Source: Marchantia polymorpha subsp. ruderalis
Taxonomy: Eukaryota > Streptophyta > Marchantiopsida > Marchantiales > Marchantiaceae
Length of the DNA: 64,000 bases
Direction of reading: 5' to 3'
NCBI GenBank assembly: GCA_037833965.1
Contig: AP031352.1
Coordinates: forward strand, 5,560,501 to 5,624,500
The notes below the pieces were generated by a model. The model saw only the letters and a program-made list of their open reading frames with translations. It made no database searches and was not told where the DNA came from. The position numbers and the translations under genes are program-made. Shown in pieces: positions 51,876 to 64,000 of the stretch. Numbering within the stretch: the first letter of the stretch is position 1; each line of letters opens with the position of its first letter.

Positions 51876-52226
51876 TAGTTAACTATGGTGATGCACGTCG
51901 GCCCTTGATCAATAAAGGTAGTTAACTATATTGATGTGACTGAGAGCGACACTATAGCTATGTCCATGCATACCGACCGACCCGATGTCACCAGATAGAT
52001 TACACACAGGCCTTCCAAAATCACTTACACGAAGTTAGATTAGATGTAATTTGGCCGCGCAGACGGACTTTTCCATAGTTAACTATACCAATAGTGGTCC
52101 TAGATTGCCGATTTTGTTTCAAGTGGTTAACTATAGTGGTGCCAAAACACCTCCTCCTTCTGGTATAGTTAACTACAGTGATGCTCGCTAAAGAAGGGCA
52201 GAAAAAGTAGTTGAATGAGTTAACTA
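51876..52226. repeat. Six dispersed copies of palindrome TAGTTAACTA
   Basis: Exact copies lie at 51876-51885, 51919-51928, 52076-52085 and 52166-52175. One-mismatch copies lie at 52124-52133 (TGGTTAACTA) and 52217-52226 (GAGTTAACTA). Most are followed within ten bases by GTGATG or AGTGGT. Centres are 43, 157, 48, 42 and 51 bases apart. The patch is richer in G+C than the surrounding desert. Confidence 0.9.
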
Positions 52227-55200
52227 ACTCAGTGGTAGAAGGTCTGAAAGGTTGCTAAAACTTTTCAAATGAATAATTTTGATCAATATATTATGTACAT
52301 TGAATCTATGGTCAAGTTTGATTAGCTTAATTATTTTGATCAAAAATATATCTATGATAAGTTGATATTTGATGTCGATGTGTTTCACTTTCTTATGTAT
52401 CATTGGATTGCAGCAAGATGTAAAGTATTTTAATTATTACAATGAAAATAAATAATTTTTTATTTCAATCTCAAACCTATCCAGCCAAAAAGTTTTCTTT
52501 ATTAAATATATTATAACTATATAATCATATTTTGTTATGTATTTCAATAAGCAATTTTATAAAATAGATCTTCAAATTATGAATCTATCATTAAATGTAA
52601 ACATATATATAATTGTAGATTTACTTTTGTTTAGATCTTGCACAAAATTTAGCACAAACGGAGCCTAGAAAAAATTTGATATTTTTCAATAAACCATCAA
52701 ACCAAATAACATAATACTTTGTGATATTTGAGAATACATTTCATTCTTTGTCAATGAAACTTTTTCGGAGTTGACATGAACTTGCTAAACTTATTCATAG
52801 CTAAAGCAATATCATGTACATAACATGAAATTTACTAGTATGTCTATAGGTTTGTCATAAGGAATCATAACATTTTTTTCTTTTCAAAATCATTGATTAG
52901 ACATTAAGTTGCAAAAAATTTAAATAGTGATGTCAAACGAGTTCATAGTCTTCTAAGCTATGGCATGTTAAACATATCAAAAACACATTGAATGTATTTG
53001 ACTTACATAAATCTTAGTATTTTATTTTCCAAATTTTTATGAACATGCATTCTTAATATATATTTTTGAGTTACTCAAATTCTTCATCTTAAATGCAAAT
53101 TTCAACTAATTCTTGCATCTATTAACGTTAGATTGATTTTTTGCAAAGATAAGCATAATATACAGGTAAAGACCTATAATAATGGGATTCTAAATTATAT
53201 TATTCATCTCTTTTGATGAAAAAAATAATTATAATGATTTATGAAATATTTTATTTTTTTTAACTTATCAAAACTTGCATTCCACAAACTATGAGCTTAT
53301 TTCAATTCATCAAATGATTTCAATAATTTACAAATAATTTTTCTTGAAATAAATTTGTAAATCAAGTGATTTTTATTAAAAAAACCCATAAACCTATATT
53401 AAAATCACATTTATCTGATAAATATTTAAATTAGATATTACAAAAATTACACATATCAGTCAAATTGGATCATTCTTTATTACAAGTGAAAAAGCCTTGT
53501 CATAATTCACACTTTTTTGTTGTGTGAAAACTCTAATCATCAACATGATTTTGAAAAAAATGATAATTTGTCATTAATTATATTGTCTTTGAGCTTATAC
53601 ATTCATTTGTTATTAGTTAAAGTCTGATTTTATGGAAGCTCTATCAATTCCAAAATCTTTTATTTATTAGCAACTGTATCTCAAGCTTTATAGCAATATG
53701 GTAACACTAGGATTTGCATAGAAAGTCACTTGAATATTAAATATAAATTCTAAACATAAGATACTTTGAATGATTATTCTCTTCCTTGAATAGATATTTA
53801 GACATATGCACAAAGATAAGATCTTTTCATCATCATCAAATCACTTTCTAATGAATTTATGACATGGCAGATATATATAATGAGCACATGAATTATCGAA
53901 ATGTAGTTTCCAACTCACACACTAATTAACACAATCTTCTATTGCTAGTAAATAATATATAAATTGATGACATGACATTATGAATTTTTTATTATCATCT
54001 ACTGCATTTCATCTTAAATTGTCTTTATATTAGTTTCAACAAACTAAATATGATTAATGTTATATTGGTGATTAATTGTTAATATTAATGATTAATGTAT
54101 AACCTTTAATCATTATAAAAAATGAAATGTAATCATTATACTCATACATTGCTGTCAAAATCAATATATACTTACAACATGTGATATAACAATACTTACG
54201 ATATAATTTTATAGATCTTTCAATTATTATTGTTGTAGATTGATTTTTTTTTCTCAGATCTGTAGTCTTTAGTTTGACTTTGAGGCTTTACTCTTATAAA
54301 AGTTACAATACACATTGTTTTCTATTATGTTAATTTTATGTTACTCTAAATTTTATGGCCATGATTTTGATTTGTTAAACATTTGAAGTTGTTCCTTGGA
54401 TTATTAGTATGAAAGATTATTTTATTATTCACATGACAAATGACGCAAATTTGCTAAGCAACCAGTTTTGCAATTTTTGACTTCTCTTTTTATTTTGACT
54501 TTTAAATTTGACAATTTTTATGTTATTGTCTTACTAATGAGTTGATTGTTTGACTTTTAAAATGGCTTCAAAGAACTTTTTAATTCCAAAGCAAGCAATA
54601 GTTATACAACGACACCAGTATGATTAATCTTATCACATTCAAATACATAAGTAGCAAAAGATTACTTCAACGCTTTCTGAAAAATATACAGAAGAATTTT
54701 GGACATAAGGGTTGTATGATCTCTTCGCACTCAACATTACAAGCACTTCCAAAATCAAAATCATGTATGGGTTGAAATTTGCTATTGATATTGCTGCTCT
54801 CTATAACCTCTAACTATTTTGCTTCTACTTCAGCAATGAGACAAACTACATCAAATGAAATTTTGCCAAAACAAGATGTGATTGATTGATCACACAAGTC
54901 ATTTGCTTTCTTTCGACGTATGTGATTGGATTCACAATGCAATTGGTCAACAATGTCAAGCGTCAATCATAAGTTACATCATAAGCAAAAATCAAGATGA
55001 GCAATAGAGTAAACAAGAAATCAAACAATCAAAAACTTCTTTGATTCGTTGTGCCAAAAGCATTTATTATGGAACTGCAAAACACTCTGCCGCTTTGATA
55101 TCAATTGTTGTATTGGATTATGAAGAAAGATCAAAGTCTTCAATTATACATGGAAACACCAACTTCTATGTGTTTTGCCACTACTCGTTATGTACACGAG

Positions 55201-55747
55201 AACAACAGAAATATTTCTATTAATATAACTACAATGTTTGCTAACTTTATTTTGATAGCATAAACTAAATAGTGTTAAACCACCTTAGTCAAAACATATA
55301 TGAATTAGTCACAAATAAAATGATACATAGATTTACATTTAACTATGTATAACTTTTCTTGATCAACTTAACCAATTTATTAATTGTTGTATTAATTAAT
55401 ACACTTTCAAATAGAATTTTATCATTTTAAATTCATTTTTAGATCAAAATTTTTTCTATTTTATTTACAAGATTGAATAGATCTAAGTACTAAATTTATT
55501 CAATTAAAAAATTTAAATGAAATTCAATAATCATTTACTCTCAAACATCTAAAATTAAAAATTAGTTCATTTAATACATATCTAATGTGATTATGTAATG
55601 CTTTAAATAAGATCCAAATAATCAAATGAACTATAATATATTCATCAAATGATATAACTAGTATCATTCTACATTAATATCATTAAATTATAATTCCATT
55701 TGATTTATTTTTCAACAAAATTTTTTTGTTCTATCATGATATATAAG

Positions 55748-55772
55748 TATATATATATATATATATATATAT
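55748..55772. repeat. (TA)n microsatellite
   Basis: A 25-base alternating TA run in AT-rich DNA. Confidence 0.97.
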
Positions 55773-58019
55773 TGACATCTATTACTAAATTCATGAACTA
55801 TAATCTGTGAAGACTCAATGTGAATACATTATTCAATTGAAGCAACATGAGATTAAATTCAGGAAAAATCAATTGTGAACTACAAGTTCTTAAAGTTATT
55901 TGATCTTTAGGTATCAAATGTCTAAAACCTTCAAGAAAAAAATAAATTTCACAAATAAAGGCATTGCATTTGAATCCATATGTAACATAACACAAATAAT
56001 TAAGTTCCAACTATATGACATATACAATATCATCACCTAAAACAAAATGTTTTCTCAACCAAATGTTATTTTTATGCCACTTTATAAAATAAGACAGATG
56101 GAATCGATTCATTCATATCAACTTTTAGTCGCTGTTTCATTTTGCTTTGTACGTATGTTGCATTTGGTATCACATCATAGTCAATTCATGTAGCTGAGAA
56201 GCTAAAGTAAAATATTCCTTGAATATTTAAATAATCGAAATCTCAAGATTGAAGATGCAACTTGATGTATAACTCGTCTTTTCTTCCTGCATATACTACT
56301 AAATCTATAGAACACAACAGATTCAAATATAATATGTGCGTGAATGGAAGTTTGAAGTAACTCAATGGCTCAGGTGTCTAATTATGCTTCCTTCAATCAT
56401 CAAGATAAAGTTTCTTCAAGTGTGCATAAACAGACTAAAAAGTTACTTGAGCAACTCAATTGAGATCTAGATTCTAGCAAATTTAACAAACATTTTATCA
56501 TTCGTTGATAAAAGGTTGACAAAAGATTGATTGATTTAGTCTTAAACCCACATCTTCAAGGTATTTTAAATTTTGGTCAAGGGAATTCCACGTATCAGGG
56601 TACTCATTCGTTATTAATTGATTTCTATAAATAAGAACCCTGATACTCATCTGTGATCAGTTAACTCCAAAATCACATATTGTGCATGAGCTACATATGC
56701 AACTTTTCAATCATTCCAATCTCATGTCTGCACTCCATAGACCATAGAGCTTCTATAATAAGCTCAATTATCATGTTAACAAATATAATAGTATTGACAT
56801 AATGTTGGTGTCATATCCACCGTCCAGGGGAATATATGCCGATATTCAGTAATTATTTTCAGATTCACTTATTTTATAAACTTCACATATCGCTTTAAGA
56901 CTGATCCAAATGACATGTTCGAACTTCGCAAACTTCATAACATTCATAAGATCATTAGCTCTGAGCCCTCAAATTTTGAAATACACGTTGAATCACAAAC
57001 AGATATTCTCTCGTGTACAGAATCCCGCAACACCTGAAGCTAAAAATGTTCTTTTCCTTCGCCTCTGGTAGGTCCTGTCACAACGAAGAACAAAGAGCTC
57101 TAGTAGAATAAGGGTGACCTCCATGCAAACTTGTAAGTAGCCTTGTGTTAATAACACAAGGCTTTATAACACACACTCATCTGGGACGGAGATGTGGTTT
57201 ACCAACGAGGACAATGGACTTGCAAGTTTATCTTCACTGCAAAAGAATATTGAATGTTCTTTTCGAGACCAGACACCTTCCAAGACTTCGCAAATTAAAG
57301 GTTTGAATAAAGGTTGTGCAAGTCTTCTATGAATGTCTCCTTCACCGAGCCTGTGTGAGCGACCCTTAGTAGAATAAGAATGTGCTCCATTGAACGGCCA
57401 TTCTGATCGAACTATTTTCGTTTGCAAGTGTGAACAACCATGAAGGTTTCTTGAGATAAGTCAGTTGACATTAACTCAAGATGCCCTGAAGACTAGAGCC
57501 ACTTAACTAAGGTGGAGCCTGTGAAGACAAGCCACATGGACATATGTCTTCACCGTAGTCATTACTCGGTATTCGATATGTGAAATTTAGTCCAACAGGC
57601 ACGTGATTATATTCCTCACCTAGCCTTTGACAAAAAATATTTCCCACCTCAAGACTGTGCCAGGCCAAATCCAGGCAACGTAAAAGGAGCCAGGTCGAAC
57701 CGACCCTCCTAGAGGTTTGGTGATTCAAATTAAAAATCTCATTTCGAGTACAACAGAGGAAATTGCATCTGCTTAGTAAGGCATTGTGACAAGCATTATG
57801 CTCTATAGGCGCGCCTACCAGATGTGTTGCTTCATTTGCTAGTAAATTGTGAAGGCAATAAGCTCGGGCATGTAACTGAGAAGCATTGAGGCTTAACGAT
57901 ACAACCTGGTCAAAAAATATGATGGTCGACACATGATGTCTAAGAAGATAATCTTCTCTATTATTGATTATCTTGATGGTAAAGTCTGTTAATGGCAGGG
58001 AGTTGATGATATCTTGATA

Positions 58020-61000
58020 TTATGTTCTAGGAATAGCTTCATCATGATTGGAGCTCTCTATTTGAACAGTCAAATCCTTGACACCAATGTCATTGAAAAC
58101 ACTGTGAACATGCTTCAAAATCTTCTGTTCGTCGGCACCAGGCTTGACCTGTTAAGTCACCCAAAACATAATCATAAAGTTCATTATCCGCTGGATGCTG
58201 ATCCATCATATTTGTAGCACATATTTGAAATTCAGTACATATCAAATTGAACATGCAAACCATCAACAAATATGATGTACACGTTCTACACCTGTCTGAG
58301 AAAAATACGACAATGAGGGCAAGGTATAAAAACTCAACAACATCGGAAACTACCTGAATGACTAAGGTGCCAACCACCCCACCCGGAACAATATCCCAAA
58401 ACCGAGCCTTGTAACAATCCACTACCTCGTCCAACAGCAAAATCTGCATTCGACATCAACTCGTCAGGCAAAAATTTCTATCTACTGCGCAAACGTTACC
58501 ATAAGTCCCAAGCAAGAATGCTTAAGAATAACGAAAGAAGTCATTAAGGAAGATACCTGTCTTTGACACTTCATGAGAGCAGAAGGAGAAACTCCTGAGG
58601 GTGCCATCTGTAGCAGGACTCCCCCGGATGCCACGAAAAGTGGCATGGTAGTTGAGAAGACAGCAACTGCCACTAAACCCAGACATAATGTTTCTGCGTA
58701 CTTGACACTGCAGATAGACAACTTGAAAGTGAGAATGACGACATCCAGGACAAGATAATTCTTCCTCACAGAAATCACATTGATCATCTCAAAACAAAGA
58801 ATTTATGGAAGCCACGCTCTTAATTCATGTTTTAGTATAAGCAAATGCTTCGAAAATTCGAACGTTAAGGACCACTCACCCGAGTGTCAAGAGCCATGAA
58901 GCCAAGACTACTCCAGCACTGGACAAACAAACGAAAAACAAAACAATTACTGATTATAACAGGATGATGTGATGACTGATGTGACAGGATGTCTCTGCCC
59001 CTACTTTATGTTAGGTGTGAGTAATGTTGAGTCAAGTTTACATTAGCAATTTACGAAAATACAGCAAAACGAAGGAACACTGTCATCCAAGTGACAGATT
59101 TAACAAAGTTCCTAATACTATCTAGAATAACCATATGAGAAGATCATGTGAGAAAAAGAGTTGAACTTGTAAACCTTCTAAACTTGACAGAATAATACGT
59201 ATGGTAAAAGATAGTCGTATGATACAAATTGTGACATTAGAGACTTACCTTCGAATAGAGTCAGAAAGGACGTGCAAGCAGATTGAATGATTGTTAATGT
59301 CTTCAGCTTTCCTGTAGACTGAGAGCAGAAATAAACATTTGCATGAGTCATATGTCAGATAAAGACTTTAAAACATTGAAATCTGGAATTATATATACAT
59401 AGAATTTCAAGTCTATCTGTAGAAACAAAATGCTTGTTCCGTTACGAGCGAAAGAAGGGGCATACCAACACGAACGCGAGCATAACTGCGGAAGAACCAC
59501 ACTCCTATGAGATTCACGGTCAGATTGGCCACCGCCGATATTATCAAATAGTGTCTGGTTGGTAGGTTTCCAAGCAGGGTGACGTTTGTTAGAAGAGCAT
59601 GCGAGAAATATATTCGTCGCAGGAGCTCACAATAGAAGCCTTCCAAGTCATGACGTCAAAATTCAACCTCAAGTTCAAACAGTCTATTGAAAAGAGAAAT
59701 AAAAATTCTGGAGATTCATTAAGGATAAAACTAGATGTGTAACACAATATTCTTGTAATATCTAGGCTTCCCAAAACTATGGTAGGACATTTTATGACTT
59801 ACTTGTGTTCCGACTCGTCTTGTACAAATGCATGGAGCGCCTCCACGGCGAGGGAGAAGGATAAAAATAATAGAAAGAGCTGCTCACCCACATGTCCAAC
59901 ACAGACAGCTTCCAGTGTTATCCTGGATGGACCTGCCACAAAATGACCTGCCTCATAAACAGTCTTTCGTGACCTAATACAGCCTTCTAAGTTTCCCACC
60001 CCCTCACCTTATTTCAAAATATCTTAGATTCATGAGAAGTAATAGATACAGCAATACCTCGACTTTTCGTTATCTAGTGCAAACAGATTCACTGGAAGCT
60101 ACCAGACGGCAAATTGAATAAAAGATTATGACTTCATGTTTATAGTTGCGTGAAACTCACAGCATTTGTAAATCCGGCGAGTACTTCCAACCTCTTATAA
60201 CTGGAGCACAGTCATTAACAACAACAACAACAACTATCAATGATTTTCAACATCTTATATACGTGTGATTTTTTCTAAGAGATGCTAAAGAGAAAGCATG
60301 TGAAATGCAGCTTCAAAAAACATCAGATTTCAAATCTGCAAAAATAAGTTTTTCATAGTAGGCTTCAATATAACATCACTCCAGGAAGATAACATCACAC
60401 TGAACATCATAAACATCATCCAATGTCTTCAAGTTGACTACACTCGACTAAGATGTATAGATAAGGGAAGGAAGACGGAGCAGACTACATACCCATAAGT
60501 GTATATGCTATCAGGAGAATTCTTTGATAGGACCATGGCCACTAAAGAAAAAGTAAGCACTCCGCAGCCAAATGTCAGATGAAACGAATCCGAGACGAGT
60601 CCTGCACATTGAATACATATACATAAGTATTGGCCGGCGATTGAAAACATTCCATATATTTTAACTGTGCGTAAATCCCATGCCCTGTCTGCGGAAGCCT
60701 TATTTTGGGATAGATTGGGATAGAAAAAAATAAGACAGTTGGGATGGAATAGGAAGACCGTTCAAGAGTACTGCCAACGAATGTACTCGAGTGTTTCTTT
60801 TTCGATGTCTTTACTAAACGATAGTGAAAAATGTTGTTCAAGTTGTTCCCGAAGACCAATCCAAAGTCTAAACTAACTCTTACCGGAGCTTAACGGAGCT
60901 CACTAGAGCTATTGATATACAAGATAGAACCTATATATACGAGAATTTCGACTCCTTTCAACCACTTCTAATTGACTCCATGCGCATGTGATCTGATTTC

Positions 61001-62053
61001 TCAATTGAAAATGCAGTAACTCTTAGCCATAGAACAAATTGTGAGAACTCACACAGGTAAGCTCTGTCCACATAACATGATCTTGCAACTTTTCTAGGTA
61101 TAATGTGACGCAAACACTATTTCACAGTTCACAAGTGCATCTTAACTGCCTGACGCAATAGAATTGTGATTTTCAATAGACAAATGAAATCACTATTTCA
61201 TGTTCGTTTGGTTTCTGAGAATATGTTTGAAAATGTTCGTCATAGTCAGAGGCAGAAAAAACACCCAAGAAAATTGAACAATAGACTTACCTATCTGGCT
61301 CGTGAAAAGACCAATGAGGAACTCCGTTGCGGAGTAGGCAAAATTCAAGATAATCAACACGAACAATTTCTTCGTTGAAGAACTTCCATACTTCAAAATC
61401 TTGCCTATAGTCAACGAAGAGGCATCCTGGTGACTCTTATTCGATGCCATTTCATATTCCATCTCATTGCTCACATAGAGGTCATCCCTGCTCACATCAT
61501 CACTGTTCGGAGACCATTTCCAATTTTCCCCTTTCTCCAGAGATAGCAATCGATTGAGTGAATTGGGCGCCAAGGAATCCTTGGACATGGACAAAGTCCT
61601 CGAAAGTGTTGTCTTCGAGGAATGAGTTCTGGTAAAAATAGGAATGGGAGGCTTGTCACTGGCATGAGGAGATCGGTTGAGTTTGTCCGACGAATAATTG
61701 AATGATGAGTTACGAGAAAGAGCACCCCTGTACTCTCGTTCAGCAGTAACTACTGGTGATGGCGAGCTTGGAAGAACCCTGGAATACCTGTAGTCTCCAC
61801 CCCCTTGATTTGGAAACGCAGGAGCTCCCAATGGAGATGGAATTGCTGTCCCTCCTTGATTAAAGGAAAAAGTTCTCTCGGTACGAATAGGTGGCAAAGA
61901 AGCAAAACGAGGAGAAGCGGACTGGGACTCGTCCTGGTCCTTGACAGTCCGTGGAGGAGTCAACGGTAACGATTCGAACCCAGAAGCTCCTCCTGAATCA
62001 GCCGGAATTTCCAGACTACCTTGGAATTTCTCCCATGGAGTAGTCATTTTCAT
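58020..62053 (-). CDS. MTP5-like: MTP5 (MTPC2)-type cation diffusion facilitator, zinc transporter subunit
   Basis: Ten exons close in frame to 518 residues: 62053-61291, 60601-60493, 60200-60161, 59879-59803, 59554-59466, 59318-59249, 58918-58880, 58707-58557, 58443-58354 and 58148-58020. Residues 1 to about 225 are a Ser/Pro-rich, probably disordered extension. TM1 begins KKLFVLIILNFAYSATEF, and TM2 carries LVSDSFHLTFGCG. Then come YGYKRLEVLAGFTNA, SFSLAVEALHAFVQDESEHK, TM4 HYLIISAVANLTVNLIGVWF, TM5 HVLSD (375-379), LLQMAP after TM6, and a short cytosolic C-terminal domain. This follows Arabidopsis MTP5/MTPC2 closely apart from the longer N-terminus. The family moves zinc into Golgi/ER as a heterocomplex with MTP12. 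The TM2 zinc site reads HLTFG (262-266), with Gly where active CDF transporters have Asp, as in related non-catalytic subunits; TM5 keeps HxxxD. No His-rich loop is present. The start at 62053 is conservative, since the frame stays open upstream. Confidence 0.94.
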
Positions 62054-62728
62054 CCCGTCGTCCTTCTCTCTTCTACACTCTCCAGCTTTGGCCAGCCCAG
62101 CCCAGCGCCTTTGAATCAGTGGCACCCTACAGTCAAGACCTTGACTTGGATAAAATACCTGTAAAATTAGACTCCTCCAGCATTGCTCTGGCATCCATGA
62201 CACAGATTCGCATTTCCCAAGCTCACCTCCTTCTTCTGCATCCAGCCAATCATCATCACTTGTCCCAGATAAGATCTCTAATATGGAAGAAAAATACCAC
62301 AGCAAAGCCTGTACAGTTCACAGATCGGACTGAACTCTCGATCAGATCAACAACTCAAAATCCAAAGCGAGAGCCAGATAAGCAATTGAGATATAACGTA
62401 CCTTGTCTCCTGCGGCATTTGCCCTCCACAGCCGGCGACGACGGCAAATCAATCGAGAAAGTACCGGAAGCTGCCCACCCACTGACAATCTGTGACCGTT
62501 GGGTATAAATCTGGCGCTCGGGAATGGATTGTTAGGTCTACTGCTGCCAACTGCTGGACGTGAACATACACACACAATCGATCGAGCACTTGCAGCGGAT
62601 TTGACCGATTCTCCGGGAAGATCCCAAATGTTCAGATGGAAAGAGGAGGGAGGGACCAGATGCGGTTTACAGGGGGAGGAGGGCCTGGAAGATCCAGATT
62701 CCTGGCGCAAGAGTGACCGCTGCTGCAT
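62054..62728 (-). promoter_or_regulatory. 5' leader with intron, possible in-frame N-terminal extension of the MTP5-like gene
   Basis: A likely intron spans 62401-62159 (donor AAG/GTACGT, acceptor TTTTACAG). The piece after it (62158-62054) is open and in frame with the coding start. The upstream exon (62728-62402) starts with ATG, is open for 109 codons and joins in phase 0. Together they would add 144 residues, giving 662. The first part is rich in Arg, Ser and Pro and poor in acidic residues. It may be a 5' UTR that is open by chance or a genuine alternative N-terminus. Confidence 0.5.
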
Positions 62729-64000
62729 CGATGGACTTCTCGCTGTGTTCTGGCCAAGGCATCAGTTTTCTCCGCCTTTTCCACTTTCCATAATTTAAAA
62801 TTTCCGCATAGTGTTATCGGCATTTGCTTATTCAGAGCAGCGTTTGAAATTGAATCGTGTCATGGAACTCGTGTCATAGTGGTGATATAAGGTCTGTAGC
62901 TGCAATGGGAGTTATGCGATACAATCATAACTGATACTTTCATGCGCTTTTGGTACGACTTTCAGATGTCAAGTACCACCCCCAAATCTTGGATCCGTGT
63001 TAGGGACCAGAATGATATTTGGCAAAAGAAAAGGGGGCCAAGTAATTATCAGAGTATTCTATCAAACCTTACATGTGTAAAGAATATGAAGATTAAATTT
63101 ATAAAATATATTTAGTTCTATACAGTATCGTGATTGTTGTTATATACAACCAGCTAGTATTATATATAGATCAATAAAAAAACACTTCGTATAAATAAGA
63201 TTACATAATATGAAGAAGAAACTAAAGTATATTACCCTTGCATGATATGATCTTCGTCATTCTTTCAGAAATATGTGGTGTCAACATCCCTTATTGTTCT
63301 GGATATCTAATGTTTATTGATCACCACTCCCACTGTGGAATATTCCTTATCTGAATATTCAGATCTTGCTAGCTTCATATGTCGTCTTTGAAAATTGGTA
63401 CTTCACCTTTCGAAGAGTCAAAAATGTAAAAAGTGAAGTATATATTCAATAATGAAGATTCTCACTACAGAAATCGCTATCAACAACAACGAACAGTAAA
63501 CTGGTAAAAAAAAGGATGAGAAGATTATGATCTTCTTGCTCTGGTACCATTAAGCGAATATTGACTAGTCTCTGATTCTTGGGCATTTTGGGTGAGACTT
63601 AAACAACGATCTCGTAAGACAAAAATGAGGAAGAGACTTCGTTTCTTTGATATATTCTAAGCAATTTTTTCTGGTATAAATCCGAAAATTGCCTCCTGCT
63701 TTCAAAAGTGGAAATAATAAGTTGTGCCTAACGCAAAATCTTGACTGTTCGAAAAACGTATATATATATATGATCATTGTCATTCATTTTCACATTGCTC
63801 ATTTTGGAAAAATCGGATCCTCGCAACTCGGATATTTAGCCATATCATAGTTTTTGCTGAATGAAGGCATTTTAAGGGGTAAATTCATCGGCCAATATCC
63901 CCTGTAGACTAGCTGAAACCATGAAGTAAGTACTAAATATATTTTTCTTAGAAAGTACCAATGAAAGGAACTTTGTTGTGGGAAATTGCCATTGAACTAA
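62729..64000. other. Upstream flank of the MTP5-like gene; no gene seen
   Basis: A promoter-proximal stretch becomes AT-rich after about 63 kb, with a short TA run near 63760-63771. No open frame of note lies on either strand. Confidence 0.55.

Larger units (their letters stand above)
50039..58019. other. Intergenic, mostly AT-rich desert
   Basis: 50.7-57 kb is AT-rich with few open frames. Within it, 51.78-52.25 kb is a less AT-rich patch carrying repeated GTTAAC motifs, listed separately. 57.1-57.95 kb is GC-moderate and has a 141-codon minus-strand open frame (57507-57932) that lacks any ATG and matches nothing I recognise. Confidence 0.55.

Noticed and set aside
57507..57932. 141-codon minus-strand open frame
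   Set aside because: Contains no Met at all, and no domain is recognisable. It lies just downstream of the MTP5-like stop and may be an old insertion.
61965..61980. GATTCGAACCC-like tRNA B-box motif
   Set aside because: It lies inside the first MTP5-like coding exon with no A-box or cloverleaf around it.

Overview
The window looks like nuclear DNA of a land plant. It carries three well-supported, intron-rich genes: a KAI2/D14-type alpha/beta hydrolase, a SKOR/GORK-type outward-rectifying potassium channel, and an MTP5 (MTPC2)-type cation diffusion facilitator. All introns resolved here have GT..AG borders and most are 100-600 bases long. Gene density is low, with moderately GC-rich gene islands separated by AT-rich deserts (about 24-27.5, 32-34.6, 35.4-38.6 and 50.7-57 kb). 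A non-seed plant such as a moss or other bryophyte fits the diverged sequences and layout, but I cannot name the species.

Layout. 1-2.4 kb: no confident gene, but two abutting perfect hairpins near 1.7 kb. 2.4-4.8 kb: a six-exon minus-strand gene model of unknown function (Gly-rich tract plus one membrane helix), possibly head-to-head with a small two-exon plus-strand gene. 5.6-5.8 kb: a second hairpin pair. 11.8-12.9 kb: the two-exon KAI2-like gene, minus strand. 13-34.6 kb: mostly non-coding, with microsatellites, hairpins and scattered short open frames. 34.6-35.4 kb: an inverted-repeat-bounded element holding a decayed fragment of a sphingoid long-chain-base kinase gene. 40.3-46.4 kb: the 13-exon SKOR-like channel gene, minus strand, with GC-rich, G4-prone and CT-rich DNA upstream. 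49.9-50.0 kb: a 76-base tandem duplication. 51.9-52.2 kb: six near-identical palindromic TAGTTAACTA motifs. 58.0-62.1 kb: the ten-exon MTP5-like gene, minus strand, with a possible alternative upstream start exon.

The three main genes do not form a pathway. One is a hormone/butenolide-type receptor, one a plasma-membrane K+ efflux channel and one a Golgi/ER-type zinc transporter subunit; sharing a strand is probably coincidence. I traced exon borders by reading splice sites and checking phase. All three main models close in frame, at 274, 957 and 518 residues. I found no tRNA, rRNA, CRISPR array or intact transposase or reverse transcriptase.
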